From NCBI RefSeq assembly GCF_026210795.1, contig NC_089449.1, positions 3,286,001-3,350,000 of the forward strand: DNA of 64,000 nt, in the 5' to 3' direction. This document shows positions 1-10,024 of this stretch, in pieces. Within the stretch, counting starts at the first letter, position 1, and each line of letters opens with the position of its first letter. The notes beneath the pieces were generated by a model, which worked only from the letters and a program-made list of their open reading frames with translations, made no database searches and was not told where the DNA came from. This DNA is from Rhizophagus irregularis. Its lineage: Eukaryota; Glomeromycota; Glomeromycetes; Glomerales; Glomeraceae. A program made the position numbers and the translations under genes.

Positions 1-299
1 CAATTTGTGTTGATAATTCTGGTAAAAAATTGTTTAATTTTGGCCAAATTTCGTTAAATTTGTTAAATTTGTGTTGAATTTGTGTTGATAATTTTTAATT
101 TATCACGAGGGGATGATATTTAGTAATTGTTTTTCTGGCCAATCAAAATTAGGCTGATCCTTGCATGTGATTTAATCATTTAATCATGCACGCGTTTTTT
201 GTCTTATTTATTTTTGTCTCTTATTTCTTTATTCTTTTGTTCAATATTTTTAATTTTTTTGTCTCTTCTTTCTATTATTTCTTTAATTATATACAAACA

Positions 300-760
300 A
301 TATATTTATATATATTTCATAATTTATTGCTTTGCAGGTATAGAAATATTTGTTTATTAATACTAATTATTTTCATTTTTTTTTACCTCTTTGTTACTTT
401 GTATCGTAATACTAACAATAATATCCATGTTTTCTTTATTCCTTTTTACTTGTACTTTAATACTAATGATACTAACAATACTAACAATACTAACAACATG
501 TTTATTTTTTCCTTTCTCTTTATTTCTTTATTCTTTTGTTCAATTACTTTGCAGGTATAGAAATATTTATTTATTAATACTAATTATTTTAATATTAACG
601 CATTTTTTTTTTACCTCTTTGTTACTTTATGTCATAATACTAACAATACTATCTACGTTTCCTTTATTCCTTTTTACTTGTACTTTAATACTAACGATAA
701 TATCCATGTTTCTTTTACTCCTTTTACTGTTTCTTTAACTCTTTTTACCTTAATACTAAC
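300..760. repeat. Tandem degenerate repeat rich in TACTAAC
   Basis: Two copies of a block of about 150 bases, beginning with TTTGCAGGTATAGAAATATT, start near 333 and 549. Each runs on through ACCTCTTTGTTACTTT and TTTATTCCTTTTTACTTG. Short AATACTAAC units are scattered within and between them. Short open frames cross the area, but their composition follows the repeat and no protein family is recognisable. Confidence 0.7.
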
Positions 761-1099
761 AATATTTCTTTTATCTTTATATCTAATACTAACGTTACTA
801 TAGCTGTTTCTCTTCTTTTTACGTCTAATAATATTGTTACTCTTTACTCTTTCTTTTTTTTACTTTTATGTATTCTGTATATTAATAAATACTTGTAATT
901 TTTTATGGTTTAATAAAATTATATCTAATAAAACATACATTATATAAACTTATAGTACAGAAAATGAAGTATTATTTTTGAAACATTACGAAATATTAAG
1001 TTGTGTAAAATCACAGAATATTACGAATCGTCAAATTATGGAGCATTACGCATCATAGAATTTTGAAATATTTTAAAAAGTTGCGAAGTATTACGCAGT

Positions 1100-1410
1100 A
1101 AAATTACGGAATATTACGAATCGTAAAATTACGAAGCCTTGCATATAGTAATATTTCGAAATATTTTAAAAAGTTACAAAATATTACGCTTACGCAAACT
1201 TGCGGCGGGTCTGAAAACTTACGAAATATTATGTAAAATTACGAAATATTGCGAACTGCAAAATTACGGAATATTACAAATCGTAAAATTACGAAGCTTT
1301 GCATATCGTAATATTTTGAAATATTTTAAAAAGTTACGAAATATTACGCTTACGCAAACTTGCGGCGGGTCTGGAAGCTTACGAAATATTATGATGTGTA
1401 AACTTGCGCA
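1100..1410. repeat. 160-bp direct tandem repeat, TTACGAAATATTACG-type
   Basis: AAAATTACGGAATATTAC begins at 1100 and again at 1260. Each unit ends with the relatively GC-rich CTTACGCAAACTTGCGGCGG followed by GTCTG. Flanking sequence from about 960 carries shorter variants of the same TTACGAAATATT motif. The open frame at 1139-1513 is created by this repeat and is not called as a gene. Confidence 0.75.
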
Positions 1411-1513
1411 ACTTTTCGCACTATATAATTTCCTGATGTGGTTTCTTTACTTTTGGAAGTGTTGCGAAAGATTTTTCTATGGAGTATTAGTTGAAGTAGA
1501 GGTGGCCACTTGA

Positions 1514-2549
1514 AAAGTGGACTTTTTCTTGTTATTAGTTCATTTAGTTGTTATTTGAGAGGTTTGAAGTGGTAGATGAAGGCTTGGTATTTATTACCCT
1601 TTTTACTCAGTTTTTCCTTTAGGGGTTTTCTAAAGTTATGACTTTCCTTTTTAATTTTTAGTTTTTTCATTTTCCTGAAATTTTAGCATTTTAATTCTTA
1701 GTTTTCTTTTGGAAGAGCTGGGTCACTGTAGAAAATTGGCCCTTTACTAATAGTTTTTACCTTACTTTTTTCTTAAATTTTATTGGTTAATTAGCTAAAA
1801 AGAAAAAAATCATAACAATGTAACATAAAATTTCCTTTTATAGTAGGATTTGTGAAGAATTTTATATATGTTTTTACCTTAGGCCTAGGGGTGACCTATC
1901 TTATAAGTAAGTGGGGTCCTGTGGATATAGCTAATTTAGAAAATAGTTTTCATTTTTGCAAACTAATTTTAATATAAGCATATATAAACCATTAAATCAT
2001 AAAATAAAAAAAAAAAAAATTATTTTAAAATTTTTTATTTCAAATTATTTTCACTTTTATTTGTATTATATTTAAAATTGCTTGCTTAAATTTCTTTAAA
2101 ATTCTATAATTAGTTTTTTCAAGATTTTATTATAATTTTAGCAAGATTTTGGCAGTTTTAACATTTATAAGTTTCATCAGATTTTGTTTTTTTCTAGAGT
2201 TTTGCAATTTTTTAATAAGACTTTTATATAGTTTCAGCAAAGTTTCACTATTGTAACATTCTGTCAATTTGCTAAAATATGAAAAAATTTTCTATTATAC
2301 TATAATATTAATATAATAATTTAAATACTAATTAAAGGTTTGGATTTTCATATATAATAAAAGAAATTAAATATTTTAAAATAAAAAAAAATCAAATATA
2401 TAAAATTAAAAATAAAGTAATGAGTAGTCTAATTTGAATAAAAAGATTTTATTTATATAGAGTAGTAATATCTGAATCCTTTTTACTAAAAGTTTTAGTA
2501 TTATTATTAATTAAACTATATAATAATAATTTTTAATTTTAATTTAAGA
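1514..2549. other. Intergenic, no gene seen
   Basis: AT-rich sequence with long T and A runs (for example 2005-2030). No credible open frame, RNA gene or repeat family was recognised. Confidence 0.6.
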
Positions 2550-2712
2550 AATAATGTATTTACCGCACCCTGCGTTACAAATTTATATATATTTTTATGT
2601 TTATCATTTGCCATTTTAAGGGGGGTGTGGTGTATAAAGTAAAGATTGACATAAACAATTTACAAAAAAGGAAGGATGCGTTATAACGCAGGATGCGGTA
2701 TATAAATTCACT
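2550..2712. repeat. Foldback element (MITE-like), ACCGCACCCTGCGTTA ends
   Basis: The left arm near 2560 (ACCGCACCCTGCGTTA) pairs with the right arm near 2680-2700 (TAACGCAGGATGCGGT). The flanking ATTT/ATATAAAT also pair. The centre has no coding potential. Confidence 0.65.
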
Positions 2713-2837
2713 ATTAATTTAATTATATAAAAATTATAATTTTTCTATAAAAATAAATATAAATAAATTAAATAAATGATAATTTAAAAATTTTTAATAA
2801 AATTTATATGTAATAATTTTTAGAAAATTTCAAAGTT

Positions 2838-3212
2838 TACACGGGGTGTTTGAACACGGGTCATGTGAAATATAATGATACCAATGTCACACCCTTTTAC
2901 TTTTTCTATACAATATATGTATTTTTGACTGCTCTGCAAGTTTACTTAAGGCATCAAAGGGGGTTTTGAATGCCGTTTTTGACTAATATATGAAAAACTG
3001 TCTTTGCCGATCATTTCCTAAATTTTTTCAAGAGCGATCGGCAAAATCAATTATTCATAGGTAAAGTCAAAACTGACATTCAAAAGCACCTTTGATTCTT
3101 TAGATAAACTTGTAGAGCAGGCAAAAATCCATTTATCTACTAATTTTGAAGTTTATACTATTAGACAAAATGGCAATAATCATATGACCCAGGTTCAAAC
3201 ACCTCGTTGTAA
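2838..3212. repeat. Foldback element with long imperfect inverted arms
   Basis: Left end TTTACACGGGGTGTTTGAAC at 2835-2860 is the reverse complement, with few changes, of GTTCAAACACCTCGTTGTAAA at 3193-3213. Inner arms also pair: GCTCTGCAAGTTTACTTAAG (about 2930) with its counterpart near 3095-3120, and two GATCGGCAAA-type motifs flank the centre. The element is therefore nearly one large hairpin. Its right end runs straight into the 5' LTR of the adjoining retrotransposon, and they share TGTAAA. Confidence 0.75.
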
Positions 3213-4305
3213 ACGGTCGAATATCAAGCACGAAAAGATGATAAAATTCAACCACCAAATGTAATTATTAAATATTAAGAACGAACAAATTAATCGTGGA
3301 TTGGCGTAAATGGATAAATAATTAGCCGAAAAGGATAAACATTTAGGAAGAGTAATGATCTACATGATGTAATATTTATTGAATGATTGACAAGGAACCA
3401 ATAGGATAAATAGAGTCGATCAATTGCGGCTTAGCAATCTTTAACAATAAGAACGATAAGAAAGAATAATTATAAGCCACAAAAGATAGATTATAAGCAA
3501 AACACATAAAGCGAATTAAAAGAACATATAAAATAATGTCAGAAAGATTAAAGAACACAAAATAATGTAAAAGATAATATAAAAAGATAGTATAAAGATG
3601 GAACGTAAAAGATAATATATTAAAAAGAACATATATAAAAAGATAGCATATTAAAAGATAGCATATTAAAAGATAGCGTATTTAAAATATAGATAGTATA
3701 TTAGAAAGATAGTTCAGAGATAATATGTAAAAAGAACATAAAAGATAGTATATAGATAGAATAGAAAGTAGCATAAAAATTGTATATATAGAGAGCGGAA
3801 TTCAAGGTAATTCCTTAGTTCTCATCCACAGAACTCAATAAAAATATAAGTTTTATTTTTTTAATTATTTGTTAGTAAAGTTTAATGTTAATTAAAGGTA
3901 ATAGGTTGCCCTAAACTTTAATTAATGTTTGCCTCATTAATTTTAATTGAATAAATGGAAATTTTAAGATGAATTAAATATACACTTTTGGAAAGTAATA
4001 ATTCGTAGCGAGAGCTATCGAAGTTTGAAATTAAAGGTAAAAGTGGATATAATTTGGGGAAAATTTAGAGAAGTTAAATTTTATTTTATTTCGTTCGACG
4101 TTTTATATTACTAACGCTATTTATGTTGTGAACCAAGAATGTTGTCGTATAATGTTGTTGTATGTTGTTTGTTAATTATGTTGTTGATTAATTGCTCGCT
4201 CGTTTAATTGTTCGTTCGTTCGTTTATTCGTTCGTTCGACCATGAGAATGCCCGTTCGATGTGGCAACTCTGTAAATTGATGACAGAGGGAATTGGGGGA
4301 TCTCA
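3208..4305 (+). repeat. 5' LTR
   Basis: Starts TGTAAACGGTCG and ends GATCTCA, giving TG..CA termini. It matches the downstream LTR over 1098 bases with about two substitutions and two compensating single-base indels. It contains a TATA-like box near 3783 and an AATAAA signal at 3837-3842, fitting a U3-R-U5 layout. A TTCGTTCG-type microsatellite lies at about 4195-4240. Confidence 0.93.
3782..3843 (+). promoter_or_regulatory. LTR core promoter and poly(A) signal
   Basis: TGTATATATAGAGAGCGGAA at 3781-3800 contains a TATA-type box. CAATAAAAAT about 55 bases downstream contains the poly(A) signal AATAAA (3837-3842). The same pair occurs in the 3' LTR. The transcription start is inferred, not shown. 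Confidence 0.5.
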
Positions 4306-4307
4306 TA

Positions 4308-4320
4308 TGGTGCATGCTCG
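4308..4320 (+). other. Putative primer-binding site
   Basis: TGGTGCATGCTCG starts two bases after the 5' LTR. A TGG start is what is needed to pair with a tRNA 3' CCA end. The tRNA species cannot be named from this sequence alone. Confidence 0.6.
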
Positions 4321-5907
4321 CAAGAAAGGAAATGATCATCATCACGTGATTATTATTATAATGAATATGAAAATTTAATTTCGTTAGTAAGTCACTGATA
4401 GGTATTATTAATCAATATTTTATTTTAGAATTTATTTTTAGATTTCAGGTTTTAACGAGTTCAAAAGGAACCAATAAATCAATAAGGATTTAATCGAGTT
4501 AAAAACTTGGAAAGGTGAAAGATTGGAGTTTGTTGTTGTGCAAGTAATCACTTAATCGATAGAAAGCACAAGAATATTTCTTTCGGGAATAAAGTACCTG
4601 GGAAATTTCGTAAGGAGATGGGGAAGTGAAAGATGAATTTTGGAATAAAGATTAATAATGGGAGAACACCAATGTATTATCCGGGGTTCATCTGTGTGGT
4701 ATGGGTTACCTCTGAGTTTGAATTTTGGATAAATGCTCGAAATTGGAAAATTTTTATTCTTCGACATTAAGGATTATAACGTATGGGTTACGTCAAATCT
4801 GGATACCCAGCTCAATAATGCGCAAATTGCTTTGGGGACGGGGAATGAAAATTGTAAAGACACCTACTATCAAGAAACATTGAATGGATAAAATGGGACA
4901 AACCTGTAAACTATCATGCTTTTACCCAATGGGAAAAAGATAGAGATAAGCCCAGTATAGGTCCACCAATTTGAGGAAAGATAAGTTGGTTTAGATGAGT
5001 TTTATGGATAGCTGATGACTTTTGAAACTGGATTTTGGAAGGTTAGATTCACCCGTTAAGAGACGAGTCAGCCAACGAAAGAAGAAAAAGACAGATACGT
5101 TGTATTGTTACAGGTCCTAGGCTACATTTCAGATGAAGGTTCCTGGTGTAGTGTCCTAGTTCACGCTCTCATTACAATGTTCCGTTAAAAGAAGATAAAA
5201 TAAAAGGATATTTACACATTAACGAGCCGTATAATGAATATTACGTGCAGTATTTAATAATAGAGTAAAATCCGAAAAGAAGGACATTTATTTAAAAGAA
5301 GAACATTTATTTGAAAAGGAATATTTATTTGAAAAAGAACATTTATTTGAAAAGAAGGACATTTATTTGAAAAGAACGACATTTTGTGTATCATAGATTA
5401 ATTTATATAATATAGAATATATAGTAAGAAGGATTTATGTGGATGATAAAAAAGATTGGAAATTCGCAAACTTTAAAAGTTATGAAAATTTTGGAGTTTG
5501 TGATATGTGAAATTATGGATCTTGGTGACAAAAAGATGTGATAAGTGAAATTATGAATCACGGTGATAGGAGATAAATTTTAGAATGTGATATGTGAGAT
5601 TATGGATCTTGGTGACAAAAGATAAACCTTGTGGCGCAGTAAAAACCTCCGCAGACTGAGAAGATCGTGGACTTAGAATAATTTTCAAAATTTTGAGGCG
5701 CAGCAAAAATTGATAATAGAATATGGAGTAGTAAATATATAAATTTGAAAGATGGAATCTAGAGATTAGAAGAAACAATCTATTTAAAGATAAAAGAATG
5801 TTTAAAAGATTGAAAATAGAAATGTTAAGAGTGAAATATATATATAGAGAGAGGAGTCCGATTGAGATTCTGGATGGATATTCATGGCAATTTAACTAAG
5901 GCATACA
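4321..5907 (+). other. Long untranslated leader of the retrotransposon
   Basis: About 1.6 kb between the PBS and gag without a credible ORF. It contains tandem GAACATTTATTTGAAAAG-type units at about 5280-5385 and two copies of a TTATGGATCTTGGTGACAAA block near 5512 and 5602. Open frames on the minus strand here look accidental. Confidence 0.6.
5831..5860 (+). promoter_or_regulatory. Second TATA-like box directly upstream of gag
   Basis: ATATATATATAGAGAGAGGA around 5836-5855 closely resembles the LTR promoter stretch TATATATAGAGAGCGGAA. It lies about 55 bases before the gag ATG. A second internal transcription start is only an inference. Confidence 0.3.
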
Positions 5908-8900
5908 ATGGAATGGTATCATCAATGGGAAAGTGAATATAGAACACATAAAGAGGAACACGAAGTAGGAACGGAAGAATTGGACGAATGTTTAAATTGT
6001 GAATTATGTTATCCAATAGTAAATGAACCAATAGTATTCAAGAAATTTTGGGACGCATTATTTAAATTTGAAGATGCAATAATAATATATAATGATGTGA
6101 CGATTAAGGGAGTATTAGATTTATTAAGTATGAATAATTCGGAAAGAGAAGATACAATACATAAAGGAAAATGTAGGGATATAATGGATAGAATAACAGA
6201 ATCAATAAGATATAGAATACAGCCGAAAATAAAAGAAAAAGGATTACGAACAATTATATTAGTAATTGTAAGAGATTGTATTGAAAGAAATCTAGAGAAC
6301 GAAGTATTTGATAGATTAATTGGAAATCCCGAATTAATAGAACACAAATATATTTTAGAAGATTGGGATGTTGAAAGAAGATTTGAAAAATTTTGGCAAT
6401 GGTATAGGGTTGCATTAGGAGAAATTAGGGCTGTAAGAGCAGAAGTAGAAGCAATAGGAAAGTTCAAGGAATTATTGTATGAAGAAGAAAAGATAGCAGA
6501 AAGTGAAGAAAAAGTGAAAGAATTAATACGAGGAATGAAACATGAGAATGTAGAAATAGATAATGTTCATGAACATCATAAGAATATGGTACAGAAGATA
6601 ATAAGAATATTTATAGATACTAGGGGTTTTACAAAAGAACCAGAAGATTCAGAAAGTGAAGATAGTCCAGCAAGTTACGAATTGGAAAATAGTTCTGAGG
6701 AAGAATTAGAAATAATAATAGGAGATAAATCATGGAAATTTAGTGAATTAAGAAGAAGGTCAAATGCTATGGATGAAGATCAACTGAGGTACATTTGGAA
6801 GATAGGAATAAAGTTGATGATAGAAATGGATATATTGGTAACAAGAATATTTATGGATAAAATTCAAGAGATAGAGGAAATGGATGAAAGGGAAAAAGAA
6901 TTGAGGATAAAAGAATGGTTAGAAAAAGAAACAATAATATGTGAAAAATGTGGTAATAGAAGGTTCGAAATGGAAGAGGCGGATAGCGAATGCGGGGAAT
7001 GTATTAAAGAAGCGCAGAAAAACGAACAAGATGAACTAATAGAACTAAGAAACAACTTAAAAAAATTAGGATACGAAATAGATGTATCGGAAATTCGAAG
7101 AATAAAGAAGTTCGGAGTTAATAATCGAATAATGGTAACAGAAGAATTCATAGAAAGGTATATGGGAATAATAGAATTAGAAGATAGAGAGTTAAGAAAA
7201 GAGGTGCACAAATGGTTAAATGAGAACACAACCTGGTGCGAAAGATGCGAAATAAGATGGATGAACGATATGTTTAGATTAGGAAAAACCATATGCAAAG
7301 ATTGTGAGGAAGAAGATGTCGATGAAATTAATGATCGGGTAAAAAGATTACAGAAGATTTTTGAAGATATTGGAACAATAATAACTGAAAAAGAATTGTT
7401 AAGATTAACTAGTATGGGATATACAGATGGAGAAATTTTAGATAAAGAATTCATTGAAATCTTTCAAGAAAATAAAAATGAGTCGGAAAAAGAATTAAAG
7501 AAAAAGTTAGATAAGTTGTTGAAAGAACAGGCAGGAATAATAGATAGTGAAGAAAGTGGTGAAAAGAGTGATAATGAAGAATCAGAAGAAGATAATACAG
7601 ATGATTCAGAAAAAACTGGAGAAATATTAAGTCCAGATGAAATATGGGATGAAAATATTGAAAATTTTGATGAAGAAGAGTTTGAAGATGAAATTGAAAA
7701 TGTTATAAATAGAGGAGATATCGACTTAAGTCAAAACTCAGATACGAATAGTTCATTAAATATTAAAAATTCTGACAACGAAAGTGAATTATCTGATTAC
7801 AATTTACGAGATTTATTTCAAGAGAATATATTAAATATGGCAACTGAGAACCAAATAAAAAGATTGATAGAGAATGCTTTAGGTTATCCAGCTAATACTT
7901 TGAACGCAGCAGTAGGAGCAGGAGGAAGTTTGATAGAAAGGATCGAAAATGCAGGGAATGAAGCAGGAGGAATAATTAGTATACCACTCTTTTATGGAAG
8001 AGAAGATGAAGATGTTAGTGATTGGGTTAGACAATTTGAGGTAGCATTTACAGTGGTTGGAAAAACAGCAGGAGCTAATGGTATAAGACAAGCGGCATAC
8101 GCAGCAGCACATTTAAGAGGAGCAGCAGCACAATGGTACAATGAAATGAAAGAATTAAATGCAGGTCACTTAGTGAATTGGGCAGATGCAGATAATGATA
8201 ATGATTTAAAACATAGAGTAAAAAGGAGATTTACTAGAGAGGATGTTAGAAGAAAGAAAATGCTAGAATTAAGAAAAACTCGACAAGAAGTGAATGAAAG
8301 TGTTGAGGAATATACAAGAAGATTTAGGCAAATATTAAGAATAGCAACTAGAGGACATGCCTTAGCAGATGAATATCAAGTAGATTTTTATATTGAAGGA
8401 TTAGAACCAACAATAGGGTATCAAGTTAGAAGACAAAACCCAGCGAACTTAAATGGGGCAATAGAAATAGCAGTAAGAGAAGAAGGTGCAAAGGACGAAT
8501 TTATTAGGAAAGCATTAGGACAACCAATTAGTACGAGGATAGATATCGGAAAAGATGATAATAGACAAAATATGTTCGCGAAACCATTGAACGAAAATTA
8601 TGAGGACGAATTAGTTAAAGCGTTTGAAGAAAAGGCAAGAATTAGTAAATTAGAAGGACTAGTAGCGAATATGGAGAGAAGATTAAATAACGATAATAGG
8701 AATAGGTATCGACCAAATATGGGAAGGGGATTAAATAATGGTAATAGGAATAGTTATCAATCAAATCAGAATAGGGTACCAACGTGTTTCGGATGTAATA
8801 GAGTGGGGCATTATAAGAATAATTATCCCGAAGGAAGGAATGCGAGAGTAAATATGATAGACGAATATGATGATCAAGAAGGATACTATTACGATGAATA

Positions 8901-9324
8901 TGGATACGAGGAACCACAATATAACGAAGTATATTATGCACAAGGTTATTACGATGATTATGAAGATGGAGAATTAAATTATTATAATAATGAATTATAC
9001 GCAAAAGATAACGCAGTAAAAGGAAGAAGACAAACGAGAAGGACGAATCCAATAGTGGGATATAAAAATAATAATGAAGAAGGAAATTTACAAGAAGAAT
9101 TAAGAGAAGCAGGAAATAGAATGGATGATAGGGAAATACCAAGTGGTACAACGACACCAAGATATATACCAGAACGAACTGAACAGAATCAGGGTAGACC
9201 GATAGGACCAAAAGGGATGAAATGGAGTAATAAAAGACAAGTTTATTACGACCCAACAGAAGGATTAAGAAATGGAGGGAAGCAGGAGGACCAACAAAAC
9301 CCAGAGAATATGGACCAAGATTAA
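5908..9324 (+). CDS. Gag polyprotein with large acidic N-terminal extension
   Basis: Structural protein of the LTR element, 1138 residues, much longer than usual Ty3/gypsy Gag. Residues about 1-650 are a charged, Glu/Lys-rich extension. It contains two related modules, each ending in a paired CxxC zinc-finger-like motif (CEKC near 345 with CGEC, and CERC near 444 with CKDC). A very acidic Ser/Glu stretch follows at about 545-620. Residues about 690-860 resemble the Retrotrans_gag capsid domain (SIPLFYGREDEDVSDWVRQF start, QWYNEM, then an arginine-rich EEYTRRFRQI helix). A zinc knuckle follows at 960-973, C-x2-C-x4-H-x4-Y: the last cysteine is tyrosine. The Tyr/Asp/Asn-rich C terminus ends at a TAA. 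Sequence in the -1 frame continues with protein-like coding, so this copy may be frameshifted or may use -1 frameshifting. ATG at 5908 is the first in a long open frame. Confidence 0.88.
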   Translation: MEWYHQWESEYRTHKEEHEVGTEELDECLNCELCYPIVNEPIVFKKFWDALFKFEDAIIIYNDVTIKGVLDLLSMNNSEREDTIHKGKCRDIMDRITESIRYRIQPKIKEKGLRTIILVIVRDCIERNLENEVFDRLIGNPELIEHKYILEDWDVERRFEKFWQWYRVALGEIRAVRAEVEAIGKFKELLYEEEKIAESEEKVKELIRGMKHENVEIDNVHEHHKNMVQKIIRIFIDTRGFTKEPEDSESEDSPASYELENSSEEELEIIIGDKSWKFSELRRRSNAMDEDQLRYIWKIGIKLMIEMDILVTRIFMDKIQEIEEMDEREKELRIKEWLEKETIICEKCGNRRFEMEEADSECGECIKEAQKNEQDELIELRNNLKKLGYEIDVSEIRRIKKFGVNNRIMVTEEFIERYMGIIELEDRELRKEVHKWLNENTTWCERCEIRWMNDMFRLGKTICKDCEEEDVDEINDRVKRLQKIFEDIGTIITEKELLRLTSMGYTDGEILDKEFIEIFQENKNESEKELKKKLDKLLKEQAGIIDSEESGEKSDNEESEEDNTDDSEKTGEILSPDEIWDENIENFDEEEFEDEIENVINRGDIDLSQNSDTNSSLNIKNSDNESELSDYNLRDLFQENILNMATENQIKRLIENALGYPANTLNAAVGAGGSLIERIENAGNEAGGIISIPLFYGREDEDVSDWVRQFEVAFTVVGKTAGANGIRQAAYAAAHLRGAAAQWYNEMKELNAGHLVNWADADNDNDLKHRVKRRFTREDVRRKKMLELRKTRQEVNESVEEYTRRFRQILRIATRGHALADEYQVDFYIEGLEPTIGYQVRRQNPANLNGAIEIAVREEGAKDEFIRKALGQPISTRIDIGKDDNRQNMFAKPLNENYEDELVKAFEEKARISKLEGLVANMERRLNNDNRNRYRPNMGRGLNNGNRNSYQSNQNRVPTCFGCNRVGHYKNNYPEGRNARVNMIDEYDDQEGYYYDEYGYEEPQYNEVYYAQGYYDDYEDGELNYYNNELYAKDNAVKGRRQTRRTNPIVGYKNNNEEGNLQEELREAGNRMDDREIPSGTTTPRYIPERTEQNQGRPIGPKGMKWSNKRQVYYDPTEGLRNGGKQEDQQNPENMDQD

Positions 9325-9476
9325 CTGATGGAATACCACCTTATGATATTGTGGGAGATGTAAAAAATTGTAGAGCGAATATAACGATTGGACAATTAAC
9401 AAATGAGAATCCTAAGTATCATAAACAATTGAGAGAAGGAACATATAGACCAAGAAGTATAAACGAGAAAAATTGA
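9270..9476 (+). other. Gag-pro linker reading on in the -1 frame
   Basis: In the frame one base upstream of gag, a protein-like stretch stays open from about 9250 through the gag stop to a TGA at 9474-9476. It includes YGPRLTDGIPPYDIVGD and a Tyr/Arg-rich end. The protease ORF that follows is in this same frame. The simplest reading is one gag-pro frame broken here by a frameshift and a stop, or a programmed -1 shift. Choosing between them needs other copies of the element. Confidence 0.5.
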
Positions 9477-9494
9477 CTACACTCGGTGGGAACT

Positions 9495-9989
9495 ATGAAA
9501 AATGAGGAAAAAAGAACCACAGCAATGAGAACAGAATTAGAAGTTGAAGATCAATTGGTAAACGTAATAATAGATACTGGAGCAGCAGTAAGCGTGATAA
9601 CAGATAAATTAAGAAGAAGATTGAATATACCTATGTTTGGAAAAAGTAAATTTAGATGTACAATAGCAAATGGGCAAAAGATAGCAGCATTAGGAAAGGC
9701 AAATATAACTTTGAGATACAAAGATGAATTAGAGATACTAAAAGAAGTTGAAGTAATCGATTCAGAAGAAGAGGACCTAATTTTGGGAAATGACATATGG
9801 AAGTTGTATAATGCAAAAATAAATTTTGAAGATCATACCTTAAGAATAGAAGAACAGGGAGAAATAATAACGATTCCAGTGGGATATGAAAGAGAAGTAA
9901 TATATGAAAGTGAGGAGAGTGAGGACGACGAAGAATATGAAAGCAACGATGAAGGAGAGGTATTCAAAATGCACCAGAATTTTAAATAG
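9495..9989 (+). CDS. Retroviral-type aspartic protease
   Basis: About 164 residues from the ATG at 9495 (the frame is open slightly further upstream). It carries the retropepsin active-site motif DTGAAVSVI, with the catalytic Asp at residue 27, then the flap-like CTIANGQKIAALGKA and the LILGNDIW motif that ends the retropepsin fold. It would cleave the Gag and Pol polyproteins. The C-terminal tail is very acidic (SEESEDDEEYES). It is its own ORF here, separated from gag by a TGA at 9474 and from pol by a stop plus a frame change. The -1 frame relation suggests it was ancestrally continuous with gag. Confidence 0.85.
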   Translation: MKNEEKRTTAMRTELEVEDQLVNVIIDTGAAVSVITDKLRRRLNIPMFGKSKFRCTIANGQKIAALGKANITLRYKDELEILKEVEVIDSEEEDLILGNDIWKLYNAKINFEDHTLRIEEQGEIITIPVGYEREVIYESEESEDDEEYESNDEGEVFKMHQNFK

Positions 9990-10024
9990 AGAGTCTTGGT
10001 TCTGAAGAGAGAGAGACGGAAAAG

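Noticed and set aside
186-738. Two overlapping ORFs at the window start
   Set aside because: They translate a TACTAAC/T-rich tandem repeat in two frames with no recognisable protein.
3376-3558. Minus-strand 60-codon ORF in the LTR, also at 12438-12620
   Set aside because: It is identical in both copies only because the LTRs are. The composition is that of AT-rich noncoding sequence, with no family.
6009-9256. Several long minus-strand ORFs inside gag
   Set aside because: Antisense shadows of purine-rich gag coding sequence, rich in Ser/Leu/Ile as expected.
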